A DNA stretch of 64,000 nucleotides from Martinezella rhizogenes (lineage in GTDB: Bacteria; Pseudomonadota; Alphaproteobacteria; Rhizobiales; Rhizobiaceae), in contig NZ_SGNY01000011.1 of assembly GCF_007002745.1 (NCBI RefSeq), positions 124,001 to 188,000 of the forward strand, written 5' to 3'. Every line of letters starts with the position of its first letter. The first letter of the stretch is position 1. The notes beneath the pieces were generated by a model. That model had not been told where the DNA came from, ran no database searches, and saw only the letters and a list, made by a program, of their open reading frames with translations. A program made the translations under genes and the position numbers. Of the stretch, positions 18,172 to 27,600 are shown piece after piece.

Positions 18172-18719
18172 TGCTCTTCGTATTCCCCAAGAACTTCAAC
18201 TAGCGGCCCAAGTCCGGTCGTTCCATCGGCGGCCGGGTGGCGGATCCGGTTCGCGGTCAGATGGACGGCCATGAGCGCCATGGCTGGTGTCTTTCCCTGC
18301 ACCCTGTAGCGAACGCCATCGAGAGCAAATGTCGCCCGGGCTGGGCCGAACTGGATGCTAATGGTGCGATAGATTTGCGGATACGAGACCATGATGAGTT
18401 TCGATATACCCGGCACGGATGTCGTCCAAGCATTGTCCTGACCGCTCTCTCGAACCTTGTCGAAGGTCTCAGTCATCGACTGCGGCGGCCACATATCGAA
18501 GGCCATGACAGACTGGATCTTCCGATCGAGGAAACTTCCCGGGTCCCCGGTCGCGAGATCGTCCATGATCTCGTGGTATGTAACTTTGCGTGGTCGTTTG
18601 TTCTCCGGCTTTCGCCGTTCTGCCGCCAGCAGCCTACGCTCCTGGCCCGCGGCCTCCGCCTCATTGGCGCTGCGGTGCAGTCCAAATGACCGGAGGATCT
18701 TCGCTATGATTGTCCCCAT
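18168..18719 (-). CDS. Unknown protein in the defence operon
   Basis: A 183-residue protein I do not recognise. The N-terminal 45 residues are basic and rich in Ala/Arg/Glu, and could be a short helix for binding a partner or nucleic acid. The rest looks alpha/beta, with 'SMTETFDKVRESGQD', 'IYRTISIQFGPARATFALDG' and 'KTPAMALMAVHLTANRIRHP'. No membrane segment or catalytic motif is seen. It overlaps the PD-(D/E)XK-like gene by 4 bp and follows the protease gene after 124 bp, suggesting the three act together. Confidence 0.6.
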   Translation of the reverse strand: MGTIIAKILRSFGLHRSANEAEAAGQERRLLAAERRKPENKRPRKVTYHEIMDDLATGDPGSFLDRKIQSVMAFDMWPPQSMTETFDKVRESGQDNAWTTSVPGISKLIMVSYPQIYRTISIQFGPARATFALDGVRYRVQGKTPAMALMAVHLTANRIRHPAADGTTGLGPLVEVLGEYEEQ

Positions 18720-18843
18720 GTTCCCCCCGACGGCGAATTGTCCCTAAAAATGCTAGGAATTCCGCTCATGGCCAACATATTTCGCCTTCTCTAAAAATCG
18801 GACATACTGGTTTTTCAGAGGCGTGATTTCCTATAAGCCTCCT

Positions 18844-19638
18844 CTATCGGAACCTCGAATTTCGCTCTGCGAGATGGCCATCTATCCGGTTTAGAATGGT
18901 CTCAAGACCGAGATAGCGGACGTAGCCGCCTCCGCCCCGCTGGATGATGCCGTCCAAGAAGATCTCGAAGGAATGACCATCACTCGCTAGTCGTGTGACA
19001 AAGACAGCTCCACCACTCATGCCGTCCAAAGGCTGCGCGTCCTCAGGATATCGCAGCACGCCGAAGATATTGCGGGAAGCAAGGTCTCCCGACTTGCAGA
19101 TTGGATGGATCCGCATACCGCCATTCTCCATGACCATTCGCTGGAGATGGCTCGGCAAGCCTGAAGCTAAAGCTAAATCACCAGCGCGACCAGTGAGGCG
19201 ACGTTCGACGGGGAAGAACTGCTCTCGCGAGTATGCTGGTAGCATTTCGTATTCCACCATACCGATCACATAGTCACTTTCGTCCTCGTTGGCCTCAGGC
19301 GAGAAAAGGTATGTGTTGAACGGAATGCTGGTGCTGTCGGTGCCATCGTCCATCAGCACCACCAGATAGTCCATGCGGTCCTTGAAAGCTGTTACTGTTT
19401 CGCCCGAGATTGTTGCTATCTGGTGGCGCGTGAAGACGGCAAAATGTCGTCCTCGGTACTGGAAGAGAACAGCGGTGCCCTGAAGACCGAACTGATAACG
19501 GCGAGCGACCGTCCCATCTTGCAGAGTGAGCTCGAACCCATCCAGACCGTAATATTCGTCACCAGGAGCGGCGAAACAAAGTGGGCGGATACATCGAGCA
19601 GCGATCGTTGGCTCCTGCGGATCCGTGAATTTCAACAT
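18844..19638 (-). CDS. Trypsin-like serine protease in the defence operon
   Basis: A 264-residue S1-type peptidase. The histidine is in 'RHFAVFTRHQIA' (H72 from this start), a plausible Asp is in 'ESDYVIG' (about D122), and the serine is S208 in 'LDGMSGGAVF', the G-x-S-G-G signature. There is no signal peptide, so it acts in the cytoplasm. I start it at 19636-19638, where AAAGGA precedes ATG; a longer frame would overlap the HEPN gene. Cytoplasmic trypsin-like proteases are known partners in ABC-3C, Avs-type and HEPN conflict systems, where they probably cleave a partner or a host protein after triggering. The target here is unknown. Confidence 0.75.
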   Translation of the reverse strand: MLKFTDPQEPTIAARCIRPLCFAAPGDEYYGLDGFELTLQDGTVARRYQFGLQGTAVLFQYRGRHFAVFTRHQIATISGETVTAFKDRMDYLVVLMDDGTDSTSIPFNTYLFSPEANEDESDYVIGMVEYEMLPAYSREQFFPVERRLTGRAGDLALASGLPSHLQRMVMENGGMRIHPICKSGDLASRNIFGVLRYPEDAQPLDGMSGGAVFVTRLASDGHSFEIFLDGIIQRGGGGYVRYLGLETILNRIDGHLAERNSRFR

Positions 19639-19645
19639 AGGAGGA

Positions 19646-20668
19646 TCAATCCTTTCGACGGCGAGCGCGGATTTCGTCAATTTGACGGTCAATCTCTGCC
19701 TCGGCGGCCGCGCAGCTCTCCGCGAGATCGTCGCGAAATTGCGAGGTGTCCCTCAGAAAGTCGACATAGGTGGCCACGGCCAGATGGGTGTTTGCCTTAG
19801 AGCGCAAACGCTGAACCCGCCGCTTCCATCCTGGTATGGGATCCTTCTTGATCGCCAGGCGGTAGTTAGCGGCGAGCCAGTCAACAAGTTCATGGATGGA
19901 TCTGTCGGAAAAGCCATTCTCGCGTGCGAACTTATGCCCCTCCGGCAAGAAGGCCAGCCGCCATATCTGGCAATCGATCGTAGCCTGATCTCGCGTGATC
20001 CCCTTCCCCTTGGGATACACGCCAGTTGAGATGACATCCAGGTAAACGCTGTTCTCGGTGACGATAGAATCCATATGGTCCGCGAGCGCGCCGATCGTCT
20101 TGCCTCTATCGAACTGGCACCGATCCCTCAGCGTTGCACATGCCTTCTCGAAGTCACCTAGTTCGGCCGGATTGCGTCTGCTGCTGTTGAAATACTTTTT
20201 CGCGCGTTCCGGGATTACCATCTTGTTGCCGTAGTAAAGACCACGCCCAGGAAAGGCCTTCAGAATGTCGCATGCCACCGAGAAGTAGAAATTAGCGATA
20301 GCTGGCAGGATGGCTTCGTGCTGGAGGCCGACATGGTACAGCTCGTTTCGGAATTCGTGCATTATTGCAACTGTCCGTGCCTGTTCCTCTGTGACCATCT
20401 TCTCGATACGTGCGAACTTTAGCTTCGCGTCGAAGGACTGTCCGACAGCCTCGGCCAATTCCAACTTATGGGTGTACGCCTCCTCTAAATGGTGCCAACT
20501 CTTGAGGTGAACATACTTTTCTGTGGCGAGCTTATGGGCTGCGAGCTCCACCGCATTGTCGGTCAGCATCAGTGCAAACCGAGCATCATGAACGCTGCCC
20601 TTGTCCAAATGTTCGAGGGCGAGATCCATTTGATCGAGGAGAGCCGCGTAAAAGCTGAGAGCTGTCAT
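19646..20668 (-). CDS. HEPN-domain protein
   Basis: A 340-residue, mostly helical protein. The N-terminal ~130 residues form a HEPN-like bundle ending in 'IMHEFRNELYHVG', where R107, N108 and H112 give the R-x4-H active-site pattern of HEPN ribonucleases. The C-terminal ~200 residues are helical, with 'LVDWLAANYRLAIKKD' and a coiled-coil-like basic end. It is immediately followed by the protease gene with a ribosome site inside its last codons, so the two are coupled. A role as an RNA-cleaving toxin controlled by neighbours is an inference. Confidence 0.72.
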   Translation of the reverse strand: MTALSFYAALLDQMDLALEHLDKGSVHDARFALMLTDNAVELAAHKLATEKYVHLKSWHHLEEAYTHKLELAEAVGQSFDAKLKFARIEKMVTEEQARTVAIMHEFRNELYHVGLQHEAILPAIANFYFSVACDILKAFPGRGLYYGNKMVIPERAKKYFNSSRRNPAELGDFEKACATLRDRCQFDRGKTIGALADHMDSIVTENSVYLDVISTGVYPKGKGITRDQATIDCQIWRLAFLPEGHKFARENGFSDRSIHELVDWLAANYRLAIKKDPIPGWKRRVQRLRSKANTHLAVATYVDFLRDTSQFRDDLAESCAAAEAEIDRQIDEIRARRRKD

Positions 20669-20724
20669 CCTAGGTCAATCTCGTCTGCTGCCGGTCGAGC
20701 GCGCTCGCCAGAGAAGTGTTTCAT
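20665..20724 (-). CDS. Possible 19-codon small ORF between ATPase and HEPN genes
   Basis: In the 90-bp gap between the SMC-like ATPase and the HEPN gene, one frame reads MKHFSGERARPAADEIDLG and its stop overlaps the HEPN start (ATGA). The same frame stays open upstream, into the end of the ATPase gene (PQLIEAELLWRRRERK), without a clear ATG. It could be a coupling peptide, or the tail of the ATPase displaced by a one-base frameshift. The overlap is suggestive but the peptide is too short to judge. Confidence 0.25.
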   Translation of the reverse strand: MKHFSGERARPAADEIDLG

Positions 20725-20758
20725 CTTGCGCTCTCGACGACGCCATAGCAATTCGGCT

Positions 20759-22792
20759 TCAATCAGCTGAGGAAATTGGTTGGAGGACGTGGCCTTTAAG
20801 AATGATTTTGGTGCAATCGATCTCGCCTATTATCGGTTCTAGGATCGACAAATCTTCACTCGTGGAGAAAATCACCTGTTGTCCGCGACCCTTTGATGTT
20901 GCTGCTCGTCGCAACAGCTGCTCGAAGCTGACCTTCGAAGATGATTGCTGACGCGGTTCGTCGAAGACCAAAACACCTGGATGGTTCGTGCTGTAAGAAG
21001 CGGCCAGTTCGAGCAGCCCAAGCTGATAAGCCCATTTCAATCGTATTGCATCGCTTGCGGATGTTTCAAAACCGATCTCAAAACCCTCAACTTCAGGGCG
21101 ATACGTATCCTGGGAGATAGCAAGATCGTCGGGTTGAAAGGTTTTAAATCCAAACTGCCGCGCCTGTGCACGTAGCAATTCAGACAGACGGTTGAGCTTT
21201 GCCTTATCGCTGTCGGATAGCTCATCGTCAGGAAGCGCGCTTCTCTGTTGAAGAAGCGTCATGTACTGCTCAGACAAGGCGCTGAAACCGTTCACCGCGT
21301 CATCAAAAAGAGACTGCAGCTCGGAGAAATCTCGAATCTTCCGTTCAATCAGAATGCGTTCTTCGATCGCTGACGCCGAAACGCTCGTCGCCGGTGCCAC
21401 TAGGTCAGCTCTTAGTGTTCTAATTGCCGTGTAGGCTTCGCTGAGGTCTCGATTTAGCTGTGAAAGTAATCCTTCACGCTCTCGATTTTCCTCTTCCTCG
21501 CGCCGAAGGATGTCTTCAAACATCCTGATTTCAGACTTGATGTAAGAGATGTTGTCTTCGATAGGCATGATCGATGCGAGTGCATTTTGAGATAGTAAGG
21601 TGTCTTGCAATCCTTGTTCGCAGGTGGGGCAGCGGTCAGGGCTGAGGGACCATTGAACGCCTGAAAAGCGCTGTAGCTTTTGAACATCCTGGTTTTTCTG
21701 CAGATCTTCTCGCAGAGTCTGGATGCGCCGCGTCAGGGCATCAACGTCCGCTAATTTTACCTGCCTCACCCCGTTTAATGAAAGGCGCTGGACATTGAGG
21801 CTCTCTGCGTGCGCGATCACCTCGGCGAGTTTGGCTTCTATAGCTGGCACATTGTCGGACACAACCGGTACTTCGGCTTGGGAAATAGTGTCGAGTTCGG
21901 ACTTCAGCTCCCTAAGATGCTCATCAAGTGGCGTCCACCCACCTTGTGTTGCTACTGACACAAACGCTTTCGTGATCGCGTTCAAATCAACGATTGGCTT
22001 TCTACCGAGTGCCTCAATGCGGGAGGCAGATCGATTCAGCAGCTGGCTGAGGTCTTGCCAGTTTGTCTCCCACCTGCTGGTAAGAAGGTTGATGCGTTGA
22101 TCTAACTGTTCACGTTTGCGTTCAATCTCATAGGCCTCGAGCTCCGCGATGAACTCGACCGCTCGTTTATGGACTTCTCGAATGCGGAAATATGTCGGGA
22201 TGGCTGCGGGAATGGAGGACCACCCGGACTTTTGCTCCACCCAGAAAAGCGGGAACACGGTTTCGAGATAGAGCTTGATGTCTTCCTTCTCGTAGCCCCG
22301 AACTACGGGGAGCTCCCAGCCAAGAAAGTTCTCGAAGAAATGATGAAACCCGTCCTCGCGTTGAGCAGCACCCGGATCTCGCACGAAGAACTGCTGGGTC
22401 CGATACTGGCCTTCAGGCTCAGACAGGCCAGGGCCGAATTGTACTGTTATTAGGCGGTCATCGAGTTTTGAGACGACAGGGCGATGGACCGTCACTGTTG
22501 TGCCGACTGAATTTTCCAGTTCAAGCATCACGTCAGATTCAACGACCCGCACGCTTTCGCCACTATCTGTTATAAGATGGCTTGTCATCGCGTGTGGAAG
22601 AGGAATCTCACGGCGAGGGCTTAGCATCCGTTCCAAACCAAGAACGTAAATCATCCCTTGAAGGCAGGTTGATTTACCCATGGTGTTGTCGGCCCAAAGA
22701 ACATTTAGCCCGTCGGTGAAACCGAGTTCAACTCCGTACCAGCCCTGCTTTGTAAGCGCACGAAGCCTGAGGCGTCTCAATTTGAAGGTCAT
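20759..22792 (-). CDS. SMC/Rad50-like ATPase, LmuB-type (Lamassu/ABC-3C)
   Basis: A 677-residue ATPase. The N-lobe has a P-loop 'WADNTMGKST' (33-42). Long heptad-like helices (about 205-375 and 410-545) flank a zinc-hook-like CPTC (388-391). The C-lobe has Walker B 'GVLVFDEPRQQ' (606-616). A Rad50/SMC-like ATPase of this size next to a small middle component and a nuclease-like effector is the layout of ABC-3C systems, which include Lamassu. It would sense foreign DNA ends or plasmid/phage replication and license the effector. The start overlaps the middle-component stop by 4 bp. Confidence 0.8.
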   Translation of the reverse strand: MTFKLRRLRLRALTKQGWYGVELGFTDGLNVLWADNTMGKSTCLQGMIYVLGLERMLSPRREIPLPHAMTSHLITDSGESVRVVESDVMLELENSVGTTVTVHRPVVSKLDDRLITVQFGPGLSEPEGQYRTQQFFVRDPGAAQREDGFHHFFENFLGWELPVVRGYEKEDIKLYLETVFPLFWVEQKSGWSSIPAAIPTYFRIREVHKRAVEFIAELEAYEIERKREQLDQRINLLTSRWETNWQDLSQLLNRSASRIEALGRKPIVDLNAITKAFVSVATQGGWTPLDEHLRELKSELDTISQAEVPVVSDNVPAIEAKLAEVIAHAESLNVQRLSLNGVRQVKLADVDALTRRIQTLREDLQKNQDVQKLQRFSGVQWSLSPDRCPTCEQGLQDTLLSQNALASIMPIEDNISYIKSEIRMFEDILRREEEENREREGLLSQLNRDLSEAYTAIRTLRADLVAPATSVSASAIEERILIERKIRDFSELQSLFDDAVNGFSALSEQYMTLLQQRSALPDDELSDSDKAKLNRLSELLRAQARQFGFKTFQPDDLAISQDTYRPEVEGFEIGFETSASDAIRLKWAYQLGLLELAASYSTNHPGVLVFDEPRQQSSSKVSFEQLLRRAATSKGRGQQVIFSTSEDLSILEPIIGEIDCTKIILKGHVLQPISSAD

Positions 22793-23277
22793 ACAAGATT
22801 CTCCGGACGCCAGACCGCTTTCATAAATCCATCAGTCAGCTTCGGCGCCACCTCAGAAAGGAAGGCTCTCTCAGCGTCAAGAACGCCGCTGTCTTTGGCG
22901 ATTGCCTCAGCTGCTTTGCGACCCTCGTCGGTCAAAACAACCACCGATCCTTTATTGACGCTCACGAGACCCATCGAATGGCTGAGAGCCACCGCGCGGT
23001 TTAGCCAAGGCTCGACTCTCACCGAAACGTCGAGTGGACGATACCGTCCCGCGATCAATCCAAGCGCCTCCTCCCGTCCTTCTTCGAGCCGCACATTGTG
23101 CGCGAGAAACTGGAGTTTCTGAAAGCTCGCCTTTTTCCCGCGACTGTAAAATACACTTAGGAGCAGTATCGCCATTCCCCAAGCCATCCGCAGGTCGCCG
23201 GCGACAGGCTCTGGGCGGACGGTGAACGTGAACTTGGATGTATTAAGTATGTCTAAGAAAGGGCTTTCACGGGACAT
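22789..23277 (-). CDS. Small middle component, LmuC-type (Lamassu/ABC-3C)
   Basis: A 162-residue protein between the effector and ATPase genes. It is helical at first ('WGMAILLLSVFYSRGKKASFQKLQFLAHN') and then shows a winged-helix-like segment, 'VALSHSMGLVSVNKGSVVVLTDEGRKAAE'. Size and gene position match the middle components of ABC-3C systems, which bridge the ATPase and effector. It overlaps the effector gene by 11 bp and the ATPase gene by 4 bp. Sequence alone does not fix which middle-component class it is. Confidence 0.68.
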   Translation of the reverse strand: MSRESPFLDILNTSKFTFTVRPEPVAGDLRMAWGMAILLLSVFYSRGKKASFQKLQFLAHNVRLEEGREEALGLIAGRYRPLDVSVRVEPWLNRAVALSHSMGLVSVNKGSVVVLTDEGRKAAEAIAKDSGVLDAERAFLSEVAPKLTDGFMKAVWRPENLV

Positions 23278-24202
23278 TTGGGAAATCCAATGGGCATTGC
23301 ATTATCCATTCAGAGACGGTTCCGAACACGAGTTGATCGATGTTCTCAGGCGATAGATTTGGCGCCGCCCCCTTGATTGCTTCCTTGAGGTTCATAATCT
23401 CATCGTTTAGGATGCCGCTTGCCGTAACTGCAGTGGGGCCGGCAAACTCTAAATGGCGCCTCCGGCTTGCAATCACTGTGGCAAGATTGTCATGCAACTC
23501 GGGTGCCTGGGATCGAAGAGCACTCATAAGTGCCGCGCCCTGCAGATGATAACGAGTAGCATCCGCAACTGCATCTTCGAGCTTCTGAGGAGTTGTACGC
23601 TTCGCGAGCTTCGTGCGAGCGGTTGATAGCAAATCCTGTGAACCCTCCTCCTTCTCCCAAGAGCTAATCTGCGGATTTGTCGGATTCGGAATGCTGAGTT
23701 TGATCAACGATAGTTGCGCTGCATTGAGCGTTAGGGCATCAGCGCCGAAAAACGCTTGATCATGAATAAGGACCTCAAAGTCAGTGTCGAGATAAGGCAG
23801 TGCTTTCGATCGGAGCTCTGTCGTCTTGTTCGCGCAGTGTATGTTCACGTCCTTGCTGTCGTGTAACGGGCTGAGCAACACCCATCTCTTTATCGGCGCC
23901 CCGAGGAAGAGTTTCGATACAATAACGTTGTTTTTTTGTAGTTTTCCAAGATCTTTAGTAATCTTATCTTTTTGCTTTTTCGCGCGTTCAGCGACGCCGA
24001 TGGGCTCTTCTACCGCGTAACACTGATATGCGACGCTGTCCTTGTTGCAGTAATAGTCGATACCGAGATCACCCTGATCTTTGGCGGGCACCTTGTGGAC
24101 GTTTAATACGCCATGCCGACAATTCAGGAGGCCAAGCGCAAATATCTCCCAGTCGTCGGGATTCCAAATAATAGTGGTTGACGGCAAGACTTCCCCCAGC
24201 AT
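23267..24202 (-). CDS. Nuclease-like effector, LmuA position (Lamassu/ABC-3C)
   Basis: A 311-residue protein and the first gene of the minus-strand defence operon. The N-terminal ~130 residues have a restriction-like layout: 'GDLGIDYYCNKDSVAYQCYA' with D45/D49 and then Q60-C-Y62 in the place of (D/E)xK, so the lysine may be supplied elsewhere or the domain may be inactive. The C-terminal half is helical ('TPQKLEDAVADATRYHLQGAA', 'NLKEAIKGAAPNLSPEN') and probably binds the complex. In Lamassu the effector cuts DNA when released. Upstream is a 436-bp spacer that must hold the operon promoter. Confidence 0.62.
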   Translation of the reverse strand: MLGEVLPSTTIIWNPDDWEIFALGLLNCRHGVLNVHKVPAKDQGDLGIDYYCNKDSVAYQCYAVEEPIGVAERAKKQKDKITKDLGKLQKNNVIVSKLFLGAPIKRWVLLSPLHDSKDVNIHCANKTTELRSKALPYLDTDFEVLIHDQAFFGADALTLNAAQLSLIKLSIPNPTNPQISSWEKEEGSQDLLSTARTKLAKRTTPQKLEDAVADATRYHLQGAALMSALRSQAPELHDNLATVIASRRRHLEFAGPTAVTASGILNDEIMNLKEAIKGAAPNLSPENIDQLVFGTVSEWIMQCPLDFPNVP

Positions 24203-24638
24203 TCAATATAGGCAATCTACATGAAGGACGGTTGCGTGCAATGAGAGACGAGCGGCCGTAGGTAGCAACATTTAAGTTTTTGATCTCATTGGTGGGCGGT
24301 CCCGGACTGAATAAGCTGTGGCCTGATGGACCAACCGCAATTTCCCGATGCGAAAGTCGCCATACTCGCGATCACCACGAAATCAGCTGATCCGGGTGCG
24401 GTAAAACGGGAGCACGTCTGAGTCGATCGTCGCAACGTCAGCAATCTCAGGCTTGTCGTTCCCGACTTCGACCTGTAGGCGCGCTCTTCGGCATCGAGCC
24501 AGCCCGGCAGCATTCGGCCGTGTAGTGGATATCGTTCCGTCGAACTCTCCTGTGGAACAGGCGGCTTCCAAGAGGTCGCCCGACCTTCCCGGCGTTGCGG
24601 TGGTCGGGGAGACCCACTACCTTTGAGGGTATAGTCAA
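24203..24638. other. Spacer between defence operon and helicase, with gene debris
   Basis: This spacer separates the divergent minus-strand operon and the plus-strand helicase gene and must carry both promoters. Part of it (about 24383-24600) retains protein-like reading on the minus strand, described separately. No repeat or clear terminator was seen. Confidence 0.5.
24383..24600 (-). pseudogene. Frameshifted remnant of an unidentified gene
   Basis: Two minus-strand frames join into one protein-like reading: 'GRMLPGWLDAEERAY' in one frame continues as 'VEVGNDKPEIADVATIDSD' and 'VLPFYRTRIS' plus stop in the next. The composition looks coded, but no complete frame remains. The family is not recognised. 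Confidence 0.35.
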
Positions 24639-27600
24639 GTGACCGCATTTCATTTGCCTGGAGGCGATGTGGATACGCTTTTCAAAGAAGATCTCGAAAT
24701 TTCACTTCCGCCGCAATTCGCGATAGCTGGTAAAATCCATGGTGCCTCTGTAAGAAAACTTGCCCATCCCGGCTGTAAGCTGATCGCCTCTGCGAACGAG
24801 TTCACCGAAAAGCGAGTTCGGGGTCTGTTTCTCCGCAGCCCCGATGGACGGCGCGAGGTGGCGGTGATCCCCCGAAAGACGGACGTGGATCTGCCCAGCG
24901 ACGAGATACTGCGCCATCCGGCGGCGGTGAGCCTCGCGGAATTCCGGAAAGACCCGACCCCAGGTGTCTGGATCAAGCCCGCCGCCGCCGATGCCAGTAG
25001 CATCCCGTTCGAGAAACTCGTAAGCGAATGCGCGGAGATACGCGCATCTTGGCGAGGGGCATTCACCTTTGCCGAAGAGCGCATAGTTGGAGACATCGTT
25101 GTCCAGCCCGGTCTCAGGAAGCCGCAAATAGGGGCGATACATGCCGCCCTTGGCCATTGGACCGCTTCTTCCGCCCCAGCAACCATCGTCATGCCAACCG
25201 GAACTGGCAAGACCGAGACGATGCTAGCGCTGATGGTCGTGGCCGAGGTCGAGCGGCTTCTTGTCGTCGTGCCGAGCGATGCCTTGCGGACGCAGATCTC
25301 GGAGAAGTTCCTGAGCCTCGGGGTTCTCAAGGACAGCGGCTGTCTCGCTGTAGACGCGAAATTGCCCATCGTTGCGACCCTCGATGAAATCCCCAAGTCG
25401 GTCGAAGAGGTCGACGACATCTTCAGGCGGGTCAACGTCGTCGTCACGACGATGGACGCGGTCGCCAAGGCAAGCGGAGAAGTCCAGTTGAGGATGGCAG
25501 AGCTTGTCACCCACCTTTTCGTTGACGAAGCGCACCACATCGCCGCCAAGACGTGGCGAGAATTCAGAGCCCAGTTCGCAAACCGCATCGTCCTGCAGTT
25601 CACAGCGACGCCGTACCGGACCGACGGGCGGCGCGTCGACGGCAAGTTCATCTACAACTACCCGCTCGCCAAGGCATTTGCTGAAAAGTACTTCAAGAAA
25701 ATCCACTTCAAGCCGATCTACGGGCTTGATCGTGACGACGCCGACCTGCGGATCATCGAGGCCGTCAAGGCCGCGCTGGTCCAGGACGAGGCAGAGGGCC
25801 ATGTTCATCTTGCGATGGCGCGCTGCCGGATAATCGATACCGCCGTCAAGCTGCATCGCCTCTATTGCAAGCTTCTGCCGGAGTACAATCCAGTCATTGT
25901 CTATAGCAGCCTCTCGTCGAAGGCGAAGATGGAGGCTCTCCGGAAGCTGAGGTCCGGAGAAAGCAGGATTGTCGTATGCGTCGACATGTTGGGAGAGGGC
26001 TTCGACCTTCCTGAACTCAAGATCGCGGCGCTGCACGACAAGCATCAGAGCGAAGCAGTTACCGTTCAGTTTGTCGGGCGGTTTACGAGGACGAGGAAAG
26101 ATCTCGGCGACGCGACGGTGATCGCCAACGTCGTGGCCGGCGGCATGCGGGACAGTCTTCAGGCACTCTATAATGAAGACGCCGACTGGAACCATCTGCT
26201 CGAAGGCCTCGGAACCCGTAACACTGCCCGCGAAGAGCGGCGGCAGGAAGTATTTGAGGGTTTCGATCTACCACCGACGGATTTTCCGCTGGACCAGGTG
26301 ACACCTCGCCTCGGTGCGGTCGTCTACGAGACCACTTGCGAGCGATGGGATCCAAACAAGATCGTTGATGCCTATGGGCCCGGCTCCATAGTCGAAGGGC
26401 CGTCGATAAATTACGCCGAGCGGCTTGCGATCTGGGTTTTGAAGTCCGAAGAGAAGCTCAAATGGACGTCGATGAGGCAACCCGTAAATACCGCGTATCA
26501 TCTTTACGCGTGCCACTGGGACGACGAACGTCAACTTCTCTATGTCAGCAGTTCTAACCTGAGCGACCTTCACGCCCGGCTGGCCGAAAAGGTTGCCGGG
26601 GCCGACGCGAAGCGAATTCGCGGCGACGATGTTTTCAGGGTGCTCGACGGCTACAAGCGCTTGATCCTCAGCCATCTCGGTCTTTCGGAGGCCGTCCGGA
26701 AGCCGATCCGGTATTCCCAGTTCATGGGCAGCGACATAGCTCCTCAGCTAACCGACGATCCTGCCAATCGCGGCCGGATGAAGACGAACATTTTCGGGCA
26801 GGGTTACACGGCGAGCGGCAAGTCGACGATCGGGTGTTCCACGAAGGGTAAGATCTGGTCATACGAGTCCGTCCATGGGTTCGCAGGCTGGATGGAGTGG
26901 TGCAAGACCATCGGTGCCAAGCTGCAAGATTCATCCATCCAGCCCGACGGTATCCTGCGCCGCCTGGTTCAGCCCACCAAGCTTACTTCGATGCCTCAAA
27001 AGCACGCCGTCGCCATCAATTGGCCAGAGGCGGTCCTCCATGTCGATGACGACCGGGTAGATTTGGTTTTCGGCGACGTCTCGGTTCCGTTCTACGATTG
27101 CGAGATCCGCATCCTGTCTCAAGTTCCGGGCACCGAGATCGTTATGAGGGTCGGCGGAGATGACAGGTTTGTCGATTTCACGATGACCATAGACGGTTCC
27201 GGTGCGCACTATACCCCTACGGTCGCGAGCGGTGTCCGCATCGGTAAAAAGACCACGGATCTGGTTTCATGGTTCAAGGACGATCCGCCTCATATCTACT
27301 TCGCTGACGGGAACATGCTTCTGGCGTCCGAGCTACTCAAGCTGCCGGATGACCACGCTCCGCCGTTCGATCCCGAGCGCCTGGTCGTACGCAACTGGAC
27401 GGGCGTCGACATCAGGAAGGAGTCGCAGGGGAGGGACAAGGACGCGACCAGCATCCAGCGGCGCGTAATCGATGAACTCCTGCAGAGCGGTGGGTTCGAT
27501 GTCGTCTTCGACGATGACGGGTCCGGGGAATCCGCGGATGTCGTGGCCATCAAGAAGGAGGGCGACGTCATTACGGTGGCGATGTTCCACTGCAAGTACG

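Noticed and set aside
24650..25651. Long minus-strand open frame antisense to the helicase
   Set aside because: Ser/Arg/Pro-rich and lacks motifs; the helicase frame is complete with all SF2 motifs.
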